Shown here: one piece after another, positions 26,702 through 35,259 of the stretch
Layout: every line of letters starts with the position of its first letter
Numbering within the stretch: the stretch's first letter is position 1
Assembly: GCF_028736215.1 (NCBI RefSeq)
Contig: NZ_CP117883.1
Location: 496,001 to 560,000, forward strand
Source: Mucilaginibacter sp. KACC 22773
GTDB lineage: Bacteria > Bacteroidota > Bacteroidia > Sphingobacteriales > Sphingobacteriaceae
Length of the DNA stretch: 64,000 nt
Direction: 5' to 3'
The notes under the pieces: generated by a model
Seen by the model: the letters and a program-made list of their open reading frames with translations, nothing else
Database searches by the model: none
Told to the model about the DNA's origin: nothing
Translations under genes and position numbers: made by a program

Positions 26702-27745
26702 ATGCCTGTAAACCGCAATGCCCTTATCCGCTACCGTACTATTGACAATTGCCTGCAAAACCGCTATAAAAAATGGACGCTTGACGATTTAATTGATGCC
26801 TGCTCGGATGCCTTATACGAATTTGAAGGCATTGATAAAGGCGTAAGCCGCCGATCAGTACAGGCTGATATCGAGATGATGCGCAGCAATAAGCTGGGCT
26901 ATGAGGCACCAATTATTGTAGTTGATAAAAAGTACTACACCTATGCCGATAAAAACTACAGCATTACGAACAGCCCCATTAACCAGCAGGATTTAAAAGT
27001 TTTGAGTGAGGTATCAAGCCTGCTAAAACAATTTAAAGGCTTTAACCACTTTACCGATCTGAACGAAATGGTGAGCAAGCTGGAGGATAAAATCTATTCG
27101 CAAAAAACACACAGCACACCGGTTATCGATTTTGAAAAAAACGACAACCTGAAGGGGCTGGAGTATATCGAGGTTATCCGTAAGGCCATCGTAGCTAAAA
27201 AAACCATGTGCATTACCTACCAATCGTTCAAAGCGCGCGAGGCTAACACCTTTTGCTTTAGCGGGTACCTATTAAAAGAGTACCGCAACCGCTGGTTTGT
27301 ATTGGGCATGCCACATAAAAGAAATGCCCAAATGTTAAACCTGGCACTCGATAGGATTCAAACCATAGAAGAGCATTCCGATGAGTACCGCGAAAATAAA
27401 TCGATAGATTTTGGCACTTATTATAGTGATGTTATCGGTGTAACCAAATCGCCGGGACAGCGCGATACACAGGTTGTGTTCTGGATTGATGATGCCAACG
27501 CACCCTACGTGATTACCAAGCCCCTGCACCATACTCAAAAAGTAGTGAGCGAAGAGAACGGCGGCAAAGTTTTTACTATCCGCGTAATCATGAATTTTGA
27601 GCTGGAACGCGAACTGCTGGGTTTCGGCCCCAAAATAAAGGTATTAGGACCCAGGATTTTGGTTAAACAGATGAAGATATTATTGCAAAAATCGCTCAAC
27701 AGATATGAAGTTCCCTCGGCTATACAGGTTAGTTCGGAAGAATAA
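26702..27745 (+). CDS. WYL-domain transcriptional regulator
   Basis: 347 residues. The N-terminal about 100 residues form a winged-helix DNA-binding region (WTLDDLIDACSDAL, GVSRRSVQADIEMM). The WYL domain follows at about 155-225, with the segment MCITYQSFKA and then LLKEYRNRWFVLGM and LALDRIQTIE. A C-terminal WCX-like extension completes it. WYL proteins bind nucleic-acid or nucleotide ligands and often repress phage-defence operons through inverted repeats (for example BrxR and CapW). It is the nearest candidate to bind the dyads at 26299-26341 and 21310-21352; this is inference from position only. Confidence 0.88.
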   Translation: MPVNRNALIRYRTIDNCLQNRYKKWTLDDLIDACSDALYEFEGIDKGVSRRSVQADIEMMRSNKLGYEAPIIVVDKKYYTYADKNYSITNSPINQQDLKVLSEVSSLLKQFKGFNHFTDLNEMVSKLEDKIYSQKTHSTPVIDFEKNDNLKGLEYIEVIRKAIVAKKTMCITYQSFKAREANTFCFSGYLLKEYRNRWFVLGMPHKRNAQMLNLALDRIQTIEEHSDEYRENKSIDFGTYYSDVIGVTKSPGQRDTQVVFWIDDANAPYVITKPLHHTQKVVSEENGGKVFTIRVIMNFELERELLGFGPKIKVLGPRILVKQMKILLQKSLNRYEVPSAIQVSSEE

Positions 27746-27926
27746 AGGGCAATGTTCAGTTGTAAAAGTTTTCCTCCGGTTTGTATCCCTTTCCATCGGT
27801 TTGTGTCCTTACAAACCACTATTCCAATGGCAGTTTGTTCGGACTGGGCAACCGGACTATATATTGGGAAGATGCCTGTGAGGACACAGTTTTCGGGAAA
27901 ACATTTTGACCTTTTGCCCATCACCT

Positions 27927-28283
27927 TTAGCCTTTCCCCTTTCCTCCCCGCTTCTTCGATGCCTTAGCTACCTTATTAAACTCCAAAGCCAAACCTATCC
28001 AATAGTCAAATTTTTTATTGGAGCCAATGTCGTCTCCATCAACCCAAACATAATCCTTCATTACCCGGCCGCCGTTTATCATCTGGCGGCAATCGCCATT
28101 TTCCAGTTCAACAGCTGCCTGGTTTTGGCCAATGCGGAAAAGCAGGCCGTTATCGCGTACGCAAACGCACATCTTGTCATCAACCATAAAGCACAATCCC
28201 TGGAACATTTTTATCTCGTCAATTTTAGGCTGTTCGCTTAGCGCTTCGCGCACGCGGTTGGTTAATTGTTCGTCGTAAGCCAT
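27927..28283 (-). CDS. TfoX/Sxy N-terminal-domain protein
   Basis: 118 residues matching the TfoX N-terminal domain. It has the KMFQGLCFMVDDKMCVCVRDNGLLFRIG core and a later motif MKDYVWV, ending in a lysine/glycine-rich tail. The domain occurs in many stand-alone proteins of unknown role and is not proof of competence regulation. It is convergent with the WYL gene across a 180-base gap. Confidence 0.82.
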   Translation of the reverse strand: MAYDEQLTNRVREALSEQPKIDEIKMFQGLCFMVDDKMCVCVRDNGLLFRIGQNQAAVELENGDCRQMINGGRVMKDYVWVDGDDIGSNKKFDYWIGLALEFNKVAKASKKRGGKGKG

Positions 28284-28300
28284 GTGGTGTTAAGTTAATA

Positions 28301-28368
28301 GTACTAAGTCTTGAGTCAAAAGTCAATTTATTCTTTTTTGCTGAGAGCTTAAGACTTTCGACTAAAAC
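28301..28368. repeat. Short relative of the 24281-24441 inverted-repeat element
   Basis: It contains AAAGTCAATTTATTCTT (28319-28335), identical to 24310-24326. It is flanked by shorter arms, AAGTCTTGAG (28306-28315) and CTTAAGACTT (28348-28357). It looks like an internally deleted copy of the same family. Confidence 0.55.
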
Positions 28369-28433
28369 TATCGTAATTGCATGATTAATAAAGTAATAGG
28401 TGTTATTAGATAATTTTATGAAATTAACGAAAA

Positions 28434-29678
28434 TCAGGTTACTTTCAATTGCGCCAAATCTTTTTTAATCCGGTTTTTCTCACTTACAGTTTTGGCCAGG
28501 TTTAACGCGGTTTGTAAATGAGCTATGGCAGATGTGTTATCTGCATCTTTATACAAATGGCCCAATAACACGTGGTACAGGTGGTTATCGTTCAGCTTTA
28601 ATTTTTCGGCTTCAATAATGGCATCCTGTTTGCCACGGGCTTTGTACAGGGCATAGGTGCGGTTGAGCGCGGCAGCGGGCGAATAGGCAATTTGCAGCAG
28701 GCGGTTGTATAACTGCAGGATGCTTTCCCATTTATCTATAGTATCCTCCTTTACGGTATGCCAGTAGGCAATGGCAGCTTCCAGGTGGTATTTGTTTACC
28801 TGGCTGCCTTTGGAGGCCAGTTCCAGGTAGTATTTTCCTTTATCTATCAGCTCATCAACCCAAAGGCGGGTATCCTGATCGTCATACCGCACCATTTCGC
28901 CATGTTCATCGGTACGGGCATCAAAACGCGAGGAATGGAAACACATCAGCGCCATCAGGGCATAAGTTTCGGGCAGGTTGGTTAGTTCATTTTCAATAAG
29001 CAGGTAGGTGAGGCGCATGGCCTCTAAACAAAGGTCTTTGCGTAAAGGTGCATCCTGGCTGGTAGAGTAATAGCCTTCGTTAAACAATAAATACAGGGTA
29101 GTTAAAACCGCCTGCAGCCTTTTGCTTATTTGGGAAGTGGCCGGGAATTCAATCTTCACTTTTTCTTCCCGTAATTTTTCCTTCGCCCTGAACAGGCGTT
29201 TATTGATGGTGGCTCTGTTGGATAAAAAAGCGTCGGCAATTTCATCAATCCCAAACCCGCAAAGAATTCTTAATGCCAGGCTCACCTGTGCCTCGGCAGG
29301 TAATACCGGCTGGCAAATGGCAAACATCAGCTGTAGCTGGCTGTCATTAATGTGTTTGTCCGACAGGTCTATTTCAAACTCAGCATAATCCGGCTGTGCC
29401 GACTGCAGGATGGGGGTGACTTTTTGGTCGAAGATCTTATTGCGCTTTAAATAATCTTTGGCCCTGTTGCGGGCAACAGCGTAAAGCCAGGCTACCGGAT
29501 TTTCGGGCAGGCCCTTAAGCCCCCAGGTTTCGGCGGCGCTTAAAAAAGTTTCACTGGCTATATCTTCGGCAATTTCGGGATGCTCAAAACCAAAGTGCTT
29601 GTATAGCACCGATACTATTTTACGGTACTCGGTACGGAATAAATGCGGCAGCAGTTCGGTATTGTTCATGGCAAGCAT
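28434..29678 (-). CDS. ECF sigma factor with C-terminal helical repeat domain (ECF42/SigJ-like, DGPF-associated)
   Basis: 414 residues. The N-terminal sigma region 2 (EIAEDIASETFLSAAETW, then NPVAWLYAVARNRAKDYLKR) and region 4 (AEAQVSLALRILCGFGIDEIADAF) are followed by about 230 residues of helical repeats (AALNRTYALYKARG, HLYHVLLGHLYKD). This is the arrangement of ECF42 sigma factors, which are characteristically paired with DGPF/YCII-like proteins such as the gene just upstream. The ATG at 29678 has a good Shine-Dalgarno (GGAGG) seven bases upstream, but that site lies in the 3' arm of a perfect hairpin. No anti-sigma gene is adjacent. Confidence 0.88.
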   Translation of the reverse strand: MLAMNNTELLPHLFRTEYRKIVSVLYKHFGFEHPEIAEDIASETFLSAAETWGLKGLPENPVAWLYAVARNRAKDYLKRNKIFDQKVTPILQSAQPDYAEFEIDLSDKHINDSQLQLMFAICQPVLPAEAQVSLALRILCGFGIDEIADAFLSNRATINKRLFRAKEKLREEKVKIEFPATSQISKRLQAVLTTLYLLFNEGYYSTSQDAPLRKDLCLEAMRLTYLLIENELTNLPETYALMALMCFHSSRFDARTDEHGEMVRYDDQDTRLWVDELIDKGKYYLELASKGSQVNKYHLEAAIAYWHTVKEDTIDKWESILQLYNRLLQIAYSPAAALNRTYALYKARGKQDAIIEAEKLKLNDNHLYHVLLGHLYKDADNTSAIAHLQTALNLAKTVSEKNRIKKDLAQLKVT

Positions 29679-29680
29679 AA

Positions 29681-29708
29681 TGCCACCTCCCGCATGCAGG
29701 AGGTGGCA
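29681..29708 (-). promoter_or_regulatory. Hairpin that masks the Shine-Dalgarno of the ECF42-like gene
   Basis: TGCCACCTCC (29681-29690) and GGAGGTGGCA (29699-29708) are perfect 10-bp arms with an 8-base loop. In the minus-strand mRNA the GGAGG of the 3' arm is the ribosome binding site for ATG 29678. Ribosomes leaving the upstream gene (stop at 29717) could help open it, giving translational coupling. Confidence 0.65.
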
Positions 29709-29716
29709 GCATAAAA

Positions 29717-30070
29717 TTACATATTCATGGGTACAATCTGGCGCACCTCAACATTACCACCAACCAGCAAAATTGGGCAGCCTTTTGAAATTTCGGTAGC
29801 CTCTTCCAAAGTATCGCACTTGATGATGGAGTAGCCGCCTATTAATTCTTTAATTTCAACATAAGGGCCGTTGGTAACTATCCCATCTGGCCTTATTACA
29901 GATCCTGTGCCGTTATACAGGCGGTTGCCATTGGTAACCAGCTTGTTTTGTGCGGCAACACCGCCCAGCCAGTCCATCCATAATTTCATGGTTGCCTGCA
30001 TTTGCTCTGGCGACCGTGACTCTGTAGCGTTTTCCTCAACTTGTCTGAAGATCAATAAAAATTCGTTCAT
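29717..30070 (-). CDS. DGPF/YCII-related protein
   Basis: 117 residues of the YCII-like alpha-beta barrel family. It begins MNEFLLIFR, with PEQMQATMKLWMDWLGGVA, then a GIVTNGPYVEIKELIGGYSIIK core close to the DGPF signature region. Members are fused to or encoded beside ECF sigma factors in many bacteria. Its own reaction is unknown. It precedes the sigma gene by 38 bases on the same strand. Confidence 0.88.
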   Translation of the reverse strand: MNEFLLIFRQVEENATESRSPEQMQATMKLWMDWLGGVAAQNKLVTNGNRLYNGTGSVIRPDGIVTNGPYVEIKELIGGYSIIKCDTLEEATEISKGCPILLVGGNVEVRQIVPMNM

Positions 30071-30252
30071 GATGATTTAAATTTTGGTGATTAAAGCTAT
30101 AAGACGATCAGGTTTTGCCGGATAGGACAACGGTCCGAAAAATATTTATATATTTCAATTACCGGTTCAAGATACGCCAAATTTGCAATCGAAAAATAAA
30201 TGTAGCATTTTAAAAAATCCTGTATCTAAACAACCGAAAACAAAATAAGGGC

Positions 30253-30729
30253 ATGTCGTTCGAAGAAATTTACGATACATATTACAGCAAGATATTCCGT
30301 GTATGCATGGGCTACATGAACGATCATGACCGTGCCCGCGATGTTACGCAGGATACATTTATTTCCGTTTGGCAAAAACTGGATCAGTTCAGGAACGAAT
30401 CGGCCATAGGTACGTGGATTTTCCGCATCGCATCAAACCATTGCCTGCGCCAGCTGGAAAAACAAAACCGGATGCCGATAGGAGAGATGCCGGCCGAACT
30501 GGAAGATAAAGCGCCACCCGATACAGAAGGCCAGGTGCAATTGCTGTATAAATGTATAGCCCAACTGCCCGAGATTGACCGCATCATCATTTCATTAGAA
30601 CTGGAAGATATAAAGCAAGCCGAAATAGCCGCTATTACTGGTCTTTCTGAAACCAACATCAGGGTAAAGGTTTACCGGATTAAAGAAAAACTATCTCGAA
30701 AATTTAAAAAGTATGAGCCACAGTATTGA
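30253..30729 (+). CDS. ECF RNA polymerase sigma factor
   Basis: 158 residues, a compact sigma-70 family ECF factor. Region 2 is at about 8-75 (YDTYYSKIFRVCMGYMNDHDRARDVTQDTF, then IGTWIFRIASNHCLRQL). Region 4 is at about 100-150 (IISLELEDIKQAEIAAITGLSETNIRVKVYRIKEKL). It overlaps the following membrane-protein gene by 17 bases, which suggests that protein is its regulator. It is divergent from the DGPF gene. Confidence 0.93.
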   Translation: MSFEEIYDTYYSKIFRVCMGYMNDHDRARDVTQDTFISVWQKLDQFRNESAIGTWIFRIASNHCLRQLEKQNRMPIGEMPAELEDKAPPDTEGQVQLLYKCIAQLPEIDRIIISLELEDIKQAEIAAITGLSETNIRVKVYRIKEKLSRKFKKYEPQY

Positions 30730-31321
30730 TTTTAAAGCCCTTTGGCAACAGCAGCCCGCCGGCAATAAGCCCGATATTAACGCGGTGATAAAAAAAGCGA
30801 TTGATTTAAAACGTAAAACAAAAAACAAGTTAGTATGGGCCAACCTGGTATTAATGGCAACTGCCATTTTTGTAATTGTAATATGGGCCAATTTGAGTAC
30901 GCGGGTATTTACAACCACCGCAGGTATTATCCTGATTGTATGTTCGATAGTTGCTTTTGTGGCGGTAAGCAGCGGTTTGCATATGGGGCTGTTTAAAAGC
31001 CATCCCGAAGCTGATACTTTTACTTACCTGAACGAATTGATTTCGATACAAAAAAAACAGCAGTTCATCCAAACCAAAGTAATGAGCTTATACTTTGTGT
31101 TTTTGAGCTTTGGCCTGTTTTTGTACATGATGGAGTTTGAAAATAGGATGAGCGTTTTATGGGCAAGTATTACTTTTTTATGCTCTTTTGGCTGGGTGGC
31201 CTTTGCTTATTTTTATTTAGGCCGAAGGCAGTTTAAAAAACAACAGGCCGAAATGAGCGGCGCTATCGAAAAATTGCAGGCTATAAATAAGCAATTGGAG
31301 GCATCTAAAGAAACGGAGTAA
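30713..31321 (+). CDS. Membrane protein, probable anti-sigma partner
   Basis: 202 residues with four hydrophobic segments (about 40-60, 64-86, 122-142, 146-168), a cytoplasmic N-terminus of about 38 residues and a coiled, charged C-terminus (AIEKLQAINKQLEASKE). No zinc-finger anti-sigma motif is visible. The role is inferred from its overlap with the ECF sigma gene and the short N-terminal cytoplasmic region that could hold the sigma factor. Confidence 0.72.
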   Translation: MSHSIDFKALWQQQPAGNKPDINAVIKKAIDLKRKTKNKLVWANLVLMATAIFVIVIWANLSTRVFTTTAGIILIVCSIVAFVAVSSGLHMGLFKSHPEADTFTYLNELISIQKKQQFIQTKVMSLYFVFLSFGLFLYMMEFENRMSVLWASITFLCSFGWVAFAYFYLGRRQFKKQQAEMSGAIEKLQAINKQLEASKETE

Positions 31322-31396
31322 GTTGTTCGCGCTTAAATCTCTTGTCGTCCTTTTCGCTTTTTGTGCTAATTTTACCGCCGCAAAATATCGCCCGCT

Positions 31397-32383
31397 ATGA
31401 TCCAGGTTTTCCGGTCTTTTAATCCTTTGAATGTTTTGTGGCTGGTGGTTGTGCTGTTTATCACCCGGCTTGGCTATATCATTCATGTACCCGACAAACT
31501 GGAATTTGTATTTGTTGAGCCGTTTGCACGCCTGCTGGTACCTGTTGCTTACGAATATGCGCTATCGCCCGGGTTGAATATATTGATTGCCGGCGTGTTG
31601 ATACTGATACAGGCAATGCTGCTTAACTATTTAATAAACCACTATAATTTATTAAGCAAGCCCTCTTTTTTGCCTGCATTGATGTATGTAACGCTTTCGG
31701 GCCTGTTTTCGCCTTTTTTAATATTAAGCGCGCCGCTGATATGTAATTTTTTGCTGATATGGATGCTATTTAAGCTATTTAGCCTGTACAAAGGAGATAA
31801 TGCCAAATCAATATCCTATGATGCAGGTATGATAGTTGCCCTTGGCTCGCTTATTTACTTCCCGTTTATTTATTTGTTTTTGGCTATTTGGATAGCGCTC
31901 ATATTATTTAAACCCTTTAACTGGCGCGATTGGGTATCGGGCATTTTAGGGTATGTCACCATCTTTTTCTTTTTAGCGGTGTTTTACTATCTGAATGATA
32001 AGATTACTGTTTTTTATAATATCTGGTTGCCACTGGGTAAAAAATTTCCTGATCATATCAGCATCAACTCCTATAATTACCTGCTGCTGATACCCGTTTT
32101 GATGATATTGGTACTTTGCATTTTTAAATTGCAGCAAAATTTCTTTAAAAGTTACGTGCAAACCCGTAAATCTTTCCAGCTGTTATTTTTTATTTTTTTG
32201 ATTGCAGGATTTTCATTTTATGTAAGTGCTTCTTTTCACATTAATCATTTTTTGTTGTGTATAGCACCCGCCGCAGTGTTTTTTGCCTATTATTTTTTAT
32301 ACGCAACCAAAAAATGGTTTTACGAAAGCTTGTTTTTATTGCTGTTAATCAGCATTATCTACTTTCAGTTTAACAAATTTTAA
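31397..32383 (+). CDS. Polytopic membrane protein, DUF6427-like
   Basis: 328 residues with about nine membrane helices and no charged catalytic motif. It starts MIQVFRSFNPLNVLW, characteristic of a Bacteroidota-specific integral membrane family of unknown role that I recall as DUF6427. It sits before purQ with a 127-base gap. Confidence 0.7.
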   Translation: MIQVFRSFNPLNVLWLVVVLFITRLGYIIHVPDKLEFVFVEPFARLLVPVAYEYALSPGLNILIAGVLILIQAMLLNYLINHYNLLSKPSFLPALMYVTLSGLFSPFLILSAPLICNFLLIWMLFKLFSLYKGDNAKSISYDAGMIVALGSLIYFPFIYLFLAIWIALILFKPFNWRDWVSGILGYVTIFFFLAVFYYLNDKITVFYNIWLPLGKKFPDHISINSYNYLLLIPVLMILVLCIFKLQQNFFKSYVQTRKSFQLLFFIFLIAGFSFYVSASFHINHFLLCIAPAAVFFAYYFLYATKKWFYESLFLLLLISIIYFQFNKF

Positions 32384-32416
32384 CTTTTACATTCGTCCAA
32401 ATTTCAGCGGTTATAT

Positions 32417-32424
32417 TAGTTTTG
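32417..32424 (+). promoter_or_regulatory. Probable -7 box of the purQ promoter
   Basis: TAGTTTTG matches the Bacteroidota -7 consensus TAnnTTTG and lies 86 bases before the purQ start. No clear TTTG stands at the -33 position, so support is partial. Confidence 0.4.
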
Positions 32425-32510
32425 TAGCGTGAAACTATTATTGGCTGCTGTTTAAACAAACAACCAGGCGATTGTAGTATCATAAAAACTTACACAAAAA
32501 AACAAATCAG

Positions 32511-33203
32511 ATGAAATTTGGCGTAGTTATATTCCCGGGCTCTAACTGTGATGAAGACATTATATATGTATTAGAAAAAATAATGGGCCAGCAGGTTGTA
32601 AGGTTATGGCACAAAGACCATGACCTGCAAGGTGTAGACTTTGTTGTTTTACCCGGCGGTTTCTCCTTTGGCGATTATCTTCGTTCAGGTGCTATCTCCC
32701 GTTTTTCGCCAATTATGCAGGAAGTTATCCAGTTTGCTGCAAAAGGCGGTTACGTAATGGGTATTTGTAACGGTTTCCAGATATTAGCCGAAGCCGGTTT
32801 GCTGGATGGCGCTTTGCTGCATAACGAAAATCGTAAATTCATTTGCCGCAACATTTATCTTAAACCGCAAACAACCCAATCGTTGCTTACTGTTGGTTTA
32901 GAGCAGAACCAGGCATACAAAATTCCTATTGCCCACGGCGAGGGTAACTTTTTTGCCAGTGCCGACGTGATAAAACGCTTAAATGATAACGACCAGGTAA
33001 TGTTCCGTTATTGCGATGAAGCCGGTAATATTACGGCTGACGCCAACCCTAACGGATCATTGGAAAATATTGCCGGTATCACCAATGCTGCCCGCAACGT
33101 ATTTGGTTTAATGCCTCACCCTGAACGGGCTGCTGACGCGTTGTTGGCTAACGAAGACGGACTGGCTATTTTCGAATCAATATTATCAGTAGTTAGGGCC
33201 TGA
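32511..33203 (+). CDS. purQ: Phosphoribosylformylglycinamidine synthase, glutaminase subunit PurQ
   Basis: 230 residues. It is the class I glutamine amidotransferase subunit that supplies ammonia to PurL in purine synthesis. The nucleophile elbow is GICNGFQIL with the catalytic Cys, and the His-Glu pair is in LMPHPERA near the C-terminus. The N-terminal FPGSNCDED stretch is typical. A separate small PurQ implies a small-type PurL and PurS elsewhere, or an unusual assembly. Its stop overlaps the coaX start (TGATG). Confidence 0.95.
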   Translation: MKFGVVIFPGSNCDEDIIYVLEKIMGQQVVRLWHKDHDLQGVDFVVLPGGFSFGDYLRSGAISRFSPIMQEVIQFAAKGGYVMGICNGFQILAEAGLLDGALLHNENRKFICRNIYLKPQTTQSLLTVGLEQNQAYKIPIAHGEGNFFASADVIKRLNDNDQVMFRYCDEAGNITADANPNGSLENIAGITNAARNVFGLMPHPERAADALLANEDGLAIFESILSVVRA

Positions 33204-33946
33204 TGACCAGCCTGGTTATCGATATAGGTAACACATTTACAAAGATTGCTGTATTTGAGCTTGATGAGTTACTTACGGTTGAGCAATTTGAAGATGTACC
33301 CATAACCAGGCCGGATGAACTGATCAGTGAGTATAAAGTTGACAGGGGAATTGTATCGTCGGTAAAAAAAAATGTGGAGCCCTGGCAAAAAAGCTTAACA
33401 TCGAAAATACCGTTGGTTACATTTAACAACACCATGACCAGTGGAATACAAAACCACTACCTAACCCCCGAAACACTTGGTACTGATAGAATGGCTGCTG
33501 TTATAGGGGCAAGCCATATATACCCCGGGCAAAATAGCCTGGTAATAGCAGGCGGCACCTGCATAACCTACGACTATGTTGATACCAACCGGAATTATTT
33601 TGGAGGCAGCATATCACCGGGTTTAAATATGCGTTATAAGGCTGTAAACTATTATACCGCCGGTTTGCCGCTAATAAATGCCGATGCGGGGTTTACGCCC
33701 GGCTACGGAAACAATACCGAAACCGCCATACGTTCGGGGGTGCAAAACGGTATAAAATATGAGTTAACAGGGTTTATTGAAAGCTATAAAGCCATTGATA
33801 ACCAACTAAATATTGTGCTAAGCGGGGGCGACAGTATTTTTTTTGATACGCTGTTAAAAAATAGCATCTTTGCCCCCTACATAAAAATTGAACCTTATTT
33901 GGTTTTAAAAGGATTAAACGCAGCTATACAAAAGCATAATGATTAA
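33203..33946 (+). CDS. coaX: Type III pantothenate kinase
   Basis: 247 residues. It catalyses the first step of coenzyme A synthesis. The ASKHA-fold phosphate-1 motif DIGNTFTK is at about 7-14, LGTDRMAA lies in the middle, and GGTCITYD forms phosphate-2. GGSISPGLNMR and LSGGDS complete the family signature. It is co-transcribed with purQ and overlaps the next outer-membrane gene by eight bases. Confidence 0.95.
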   Translation: MTSLVIDIGNTFTKIAVFELDELLTVEQFEDVPITRPDELISEYKVDRGIVSSVKKNVEPWQKSLTSKIPLVTFNNTMTSGIQNHYLTPETLGTDRMAAVIGASHIYPGQNSLVIAGGTCITYDYVDTNRNYFGGSISPGLNMRYKAVNYYTAGLPLINADAGFTPGYGNNTETAIRSGVQNGIKYELTGFIESYKAIDNQLNIVLSGGDSIFFDTLLKNSIFAPYIKIEPYLVLKGLNAAIQKHND

Positions 33947-35255
33947 ATATACCAGGTTTCTTTTAACACTTCTATTTTCTGCAGTAATTGTATTTGCAGC
34001 AAACGCGCAATCTACCACCAGCTCTCCATATTCAAGGTTCGGTTTGGGCGATATTAGCCCACAGTCAACAGCCCAAAGCCTTGGTACCGGTGGTATTGGC
34101 GTTGCAACCAACAGGATCAGCTTGTTTAATAACATCAACTTCCTTAACCCGGCATCATACGCGGCTATTAATTTAACTACTATTGATATTGGTATCTACA
34201 GTAATTTTTCAACCCTGAGCCAAACCGGGCAAACCAGCCAAAGCAATAAAAACTTCAGGTTAAGCCACATCGCTTTCGGTATTCCTGTTAGTAAGCATTC
34301 GGCATTGAGTTTTGGCTTGTTGCCTTACAGCGAACGTGGCTACAACTATAAAAAGTCGGTTAGCAGCCTTGGTACATCTTCGCCGGCAGATACCAATACT
34401 ACCAACTATACCTATAATGGCGATGGCGGCTTGTCAAAAGCATACATCGGCTACGGCTTTACAGTAGCCAAGCACTTATTAATAGGTGGTAATGTGTCTT
34501 ATATATTTGGTAATCTAAAAGATAACACAACCACCGAAACACCCGGACTTGCGGGCTTTTTAAATACCAAAATTGAACAAACCAATGCTATCGGCGGTTT
34601 AAATTACGATTATGGCCTACAATATTCCATTGATCTTTCCCAAACAAAGCACGTTATTTTGGGTTACTCGGCATCAGCGGGGTCAAAGCTTAATTCACAG
34701 TCCAGCTTTATTGTAAGCCATTACACCAATGATGCCAATGGCAACCCTAACATTGCGGTTGATAGCGTTATAAACAAACAAGGCTCATCAGTAAAGCTGA
34801 AACTTCCTCAAATAAACAGGTTCGGGATATCGTTCCAAAATGATGGCAAGTTTTTAGTTGGCGCCGATTATTCGATGGGGCAATGGTCAAACTACAGTAT
34901 TGATGGTCAAAACCAGGGTTTGGTAAACAGTCGCACCATTAATGTTGGCGCGCAAATTACCCCAAACATTGGTACCATCCGCAACTACCTGGCTACTGTT
35001 GATTACCGTATTGGGGGTATTTATGATGAAACCTACATGGTTGTAAATAATACCCGTATTAAAAGGGTGGCTGTTACCGCCGGTTTTGGCTTGCCATTAC
35101 GCCCTAACAACGGTAGCTTTTACAAAATCAACTTCTCGGCCGAGGTTGGTAAAAGAGGTACGCTGGCTAATGGCCTGGTTAAAGAAAACTATGTTAACCT
35201 GCACTTGGGCTTTACGCTTAACGACAGGTGGTTTACCAAATATAAATTTGATTAA
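33939..35255 (+). CDS. Outer-membrane beta-barrel protein
   Basis: 438 residues. The signal peptide (about 1-23, ending ANAQS) is followed by SPYSRFGLGD and alternating beta-strands ending in WFTKYKFD. The overall pattern resembles the Bacteroidota porin-like proteins distantly related to FadL/PorV. It precedes lptC by four bases, so it may be an envelope-biogenesis factor. Start codon ATG at 33939 lies within the end of coaX. Confidence 0.78.
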   Translation: MIKYTRFLLTLLFSAVIVFAANAQSTTSSPYSRFGLGDISPQSTAQSLGTGGIGVATNRISLFNNINFLNPASYAAINLTTIDIGIYSNFSTLSQTGQTSQSNKNFRLSHIAFGIPVSKHSALSFGLLPYSERGYNYKKSVSSLGTSSPADTNTTNYTYNGDGGLSKAYIGYGFTVAKHLLIGGNVSYIFGNLKDNTTTETPGLAGFLNTKIEQTNAIGGLNYDYGLQYSIDLSQTKHVILGYSASAGSKLNSQSSFIVSHYTNDANGNPNIAVDSVINKQGSSVKLKLPQINRFGISFQNDGKFLVGADYSMGQWSNYSIDGQNQGLVNSRTINVGAQITPNIGTIRNYLATVDYRIGGIYDETYMVVNNTRIKRVAVTAGFGLPLRPNNGSFYKINFSAEVGKRGTLANGLVKENYVNLHLGFTLNDRWFTKYKFD

Positions 35256-35259
35256 TAAC

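Noticed and set aside
27752..27967. 71-residue plus-strand frame after the WYL gene
   Set aside because: No ribosome binding site, low-complexity Pro/Ser-rich sequence, and overlap with the end of the TfoX-like gene.
35086..35259. Extended N-terminus of the LptC-like protein
   Set aside because: It overlaps the barrel-protein gene in another frame, while a lipoprotein signal starts at 35260.
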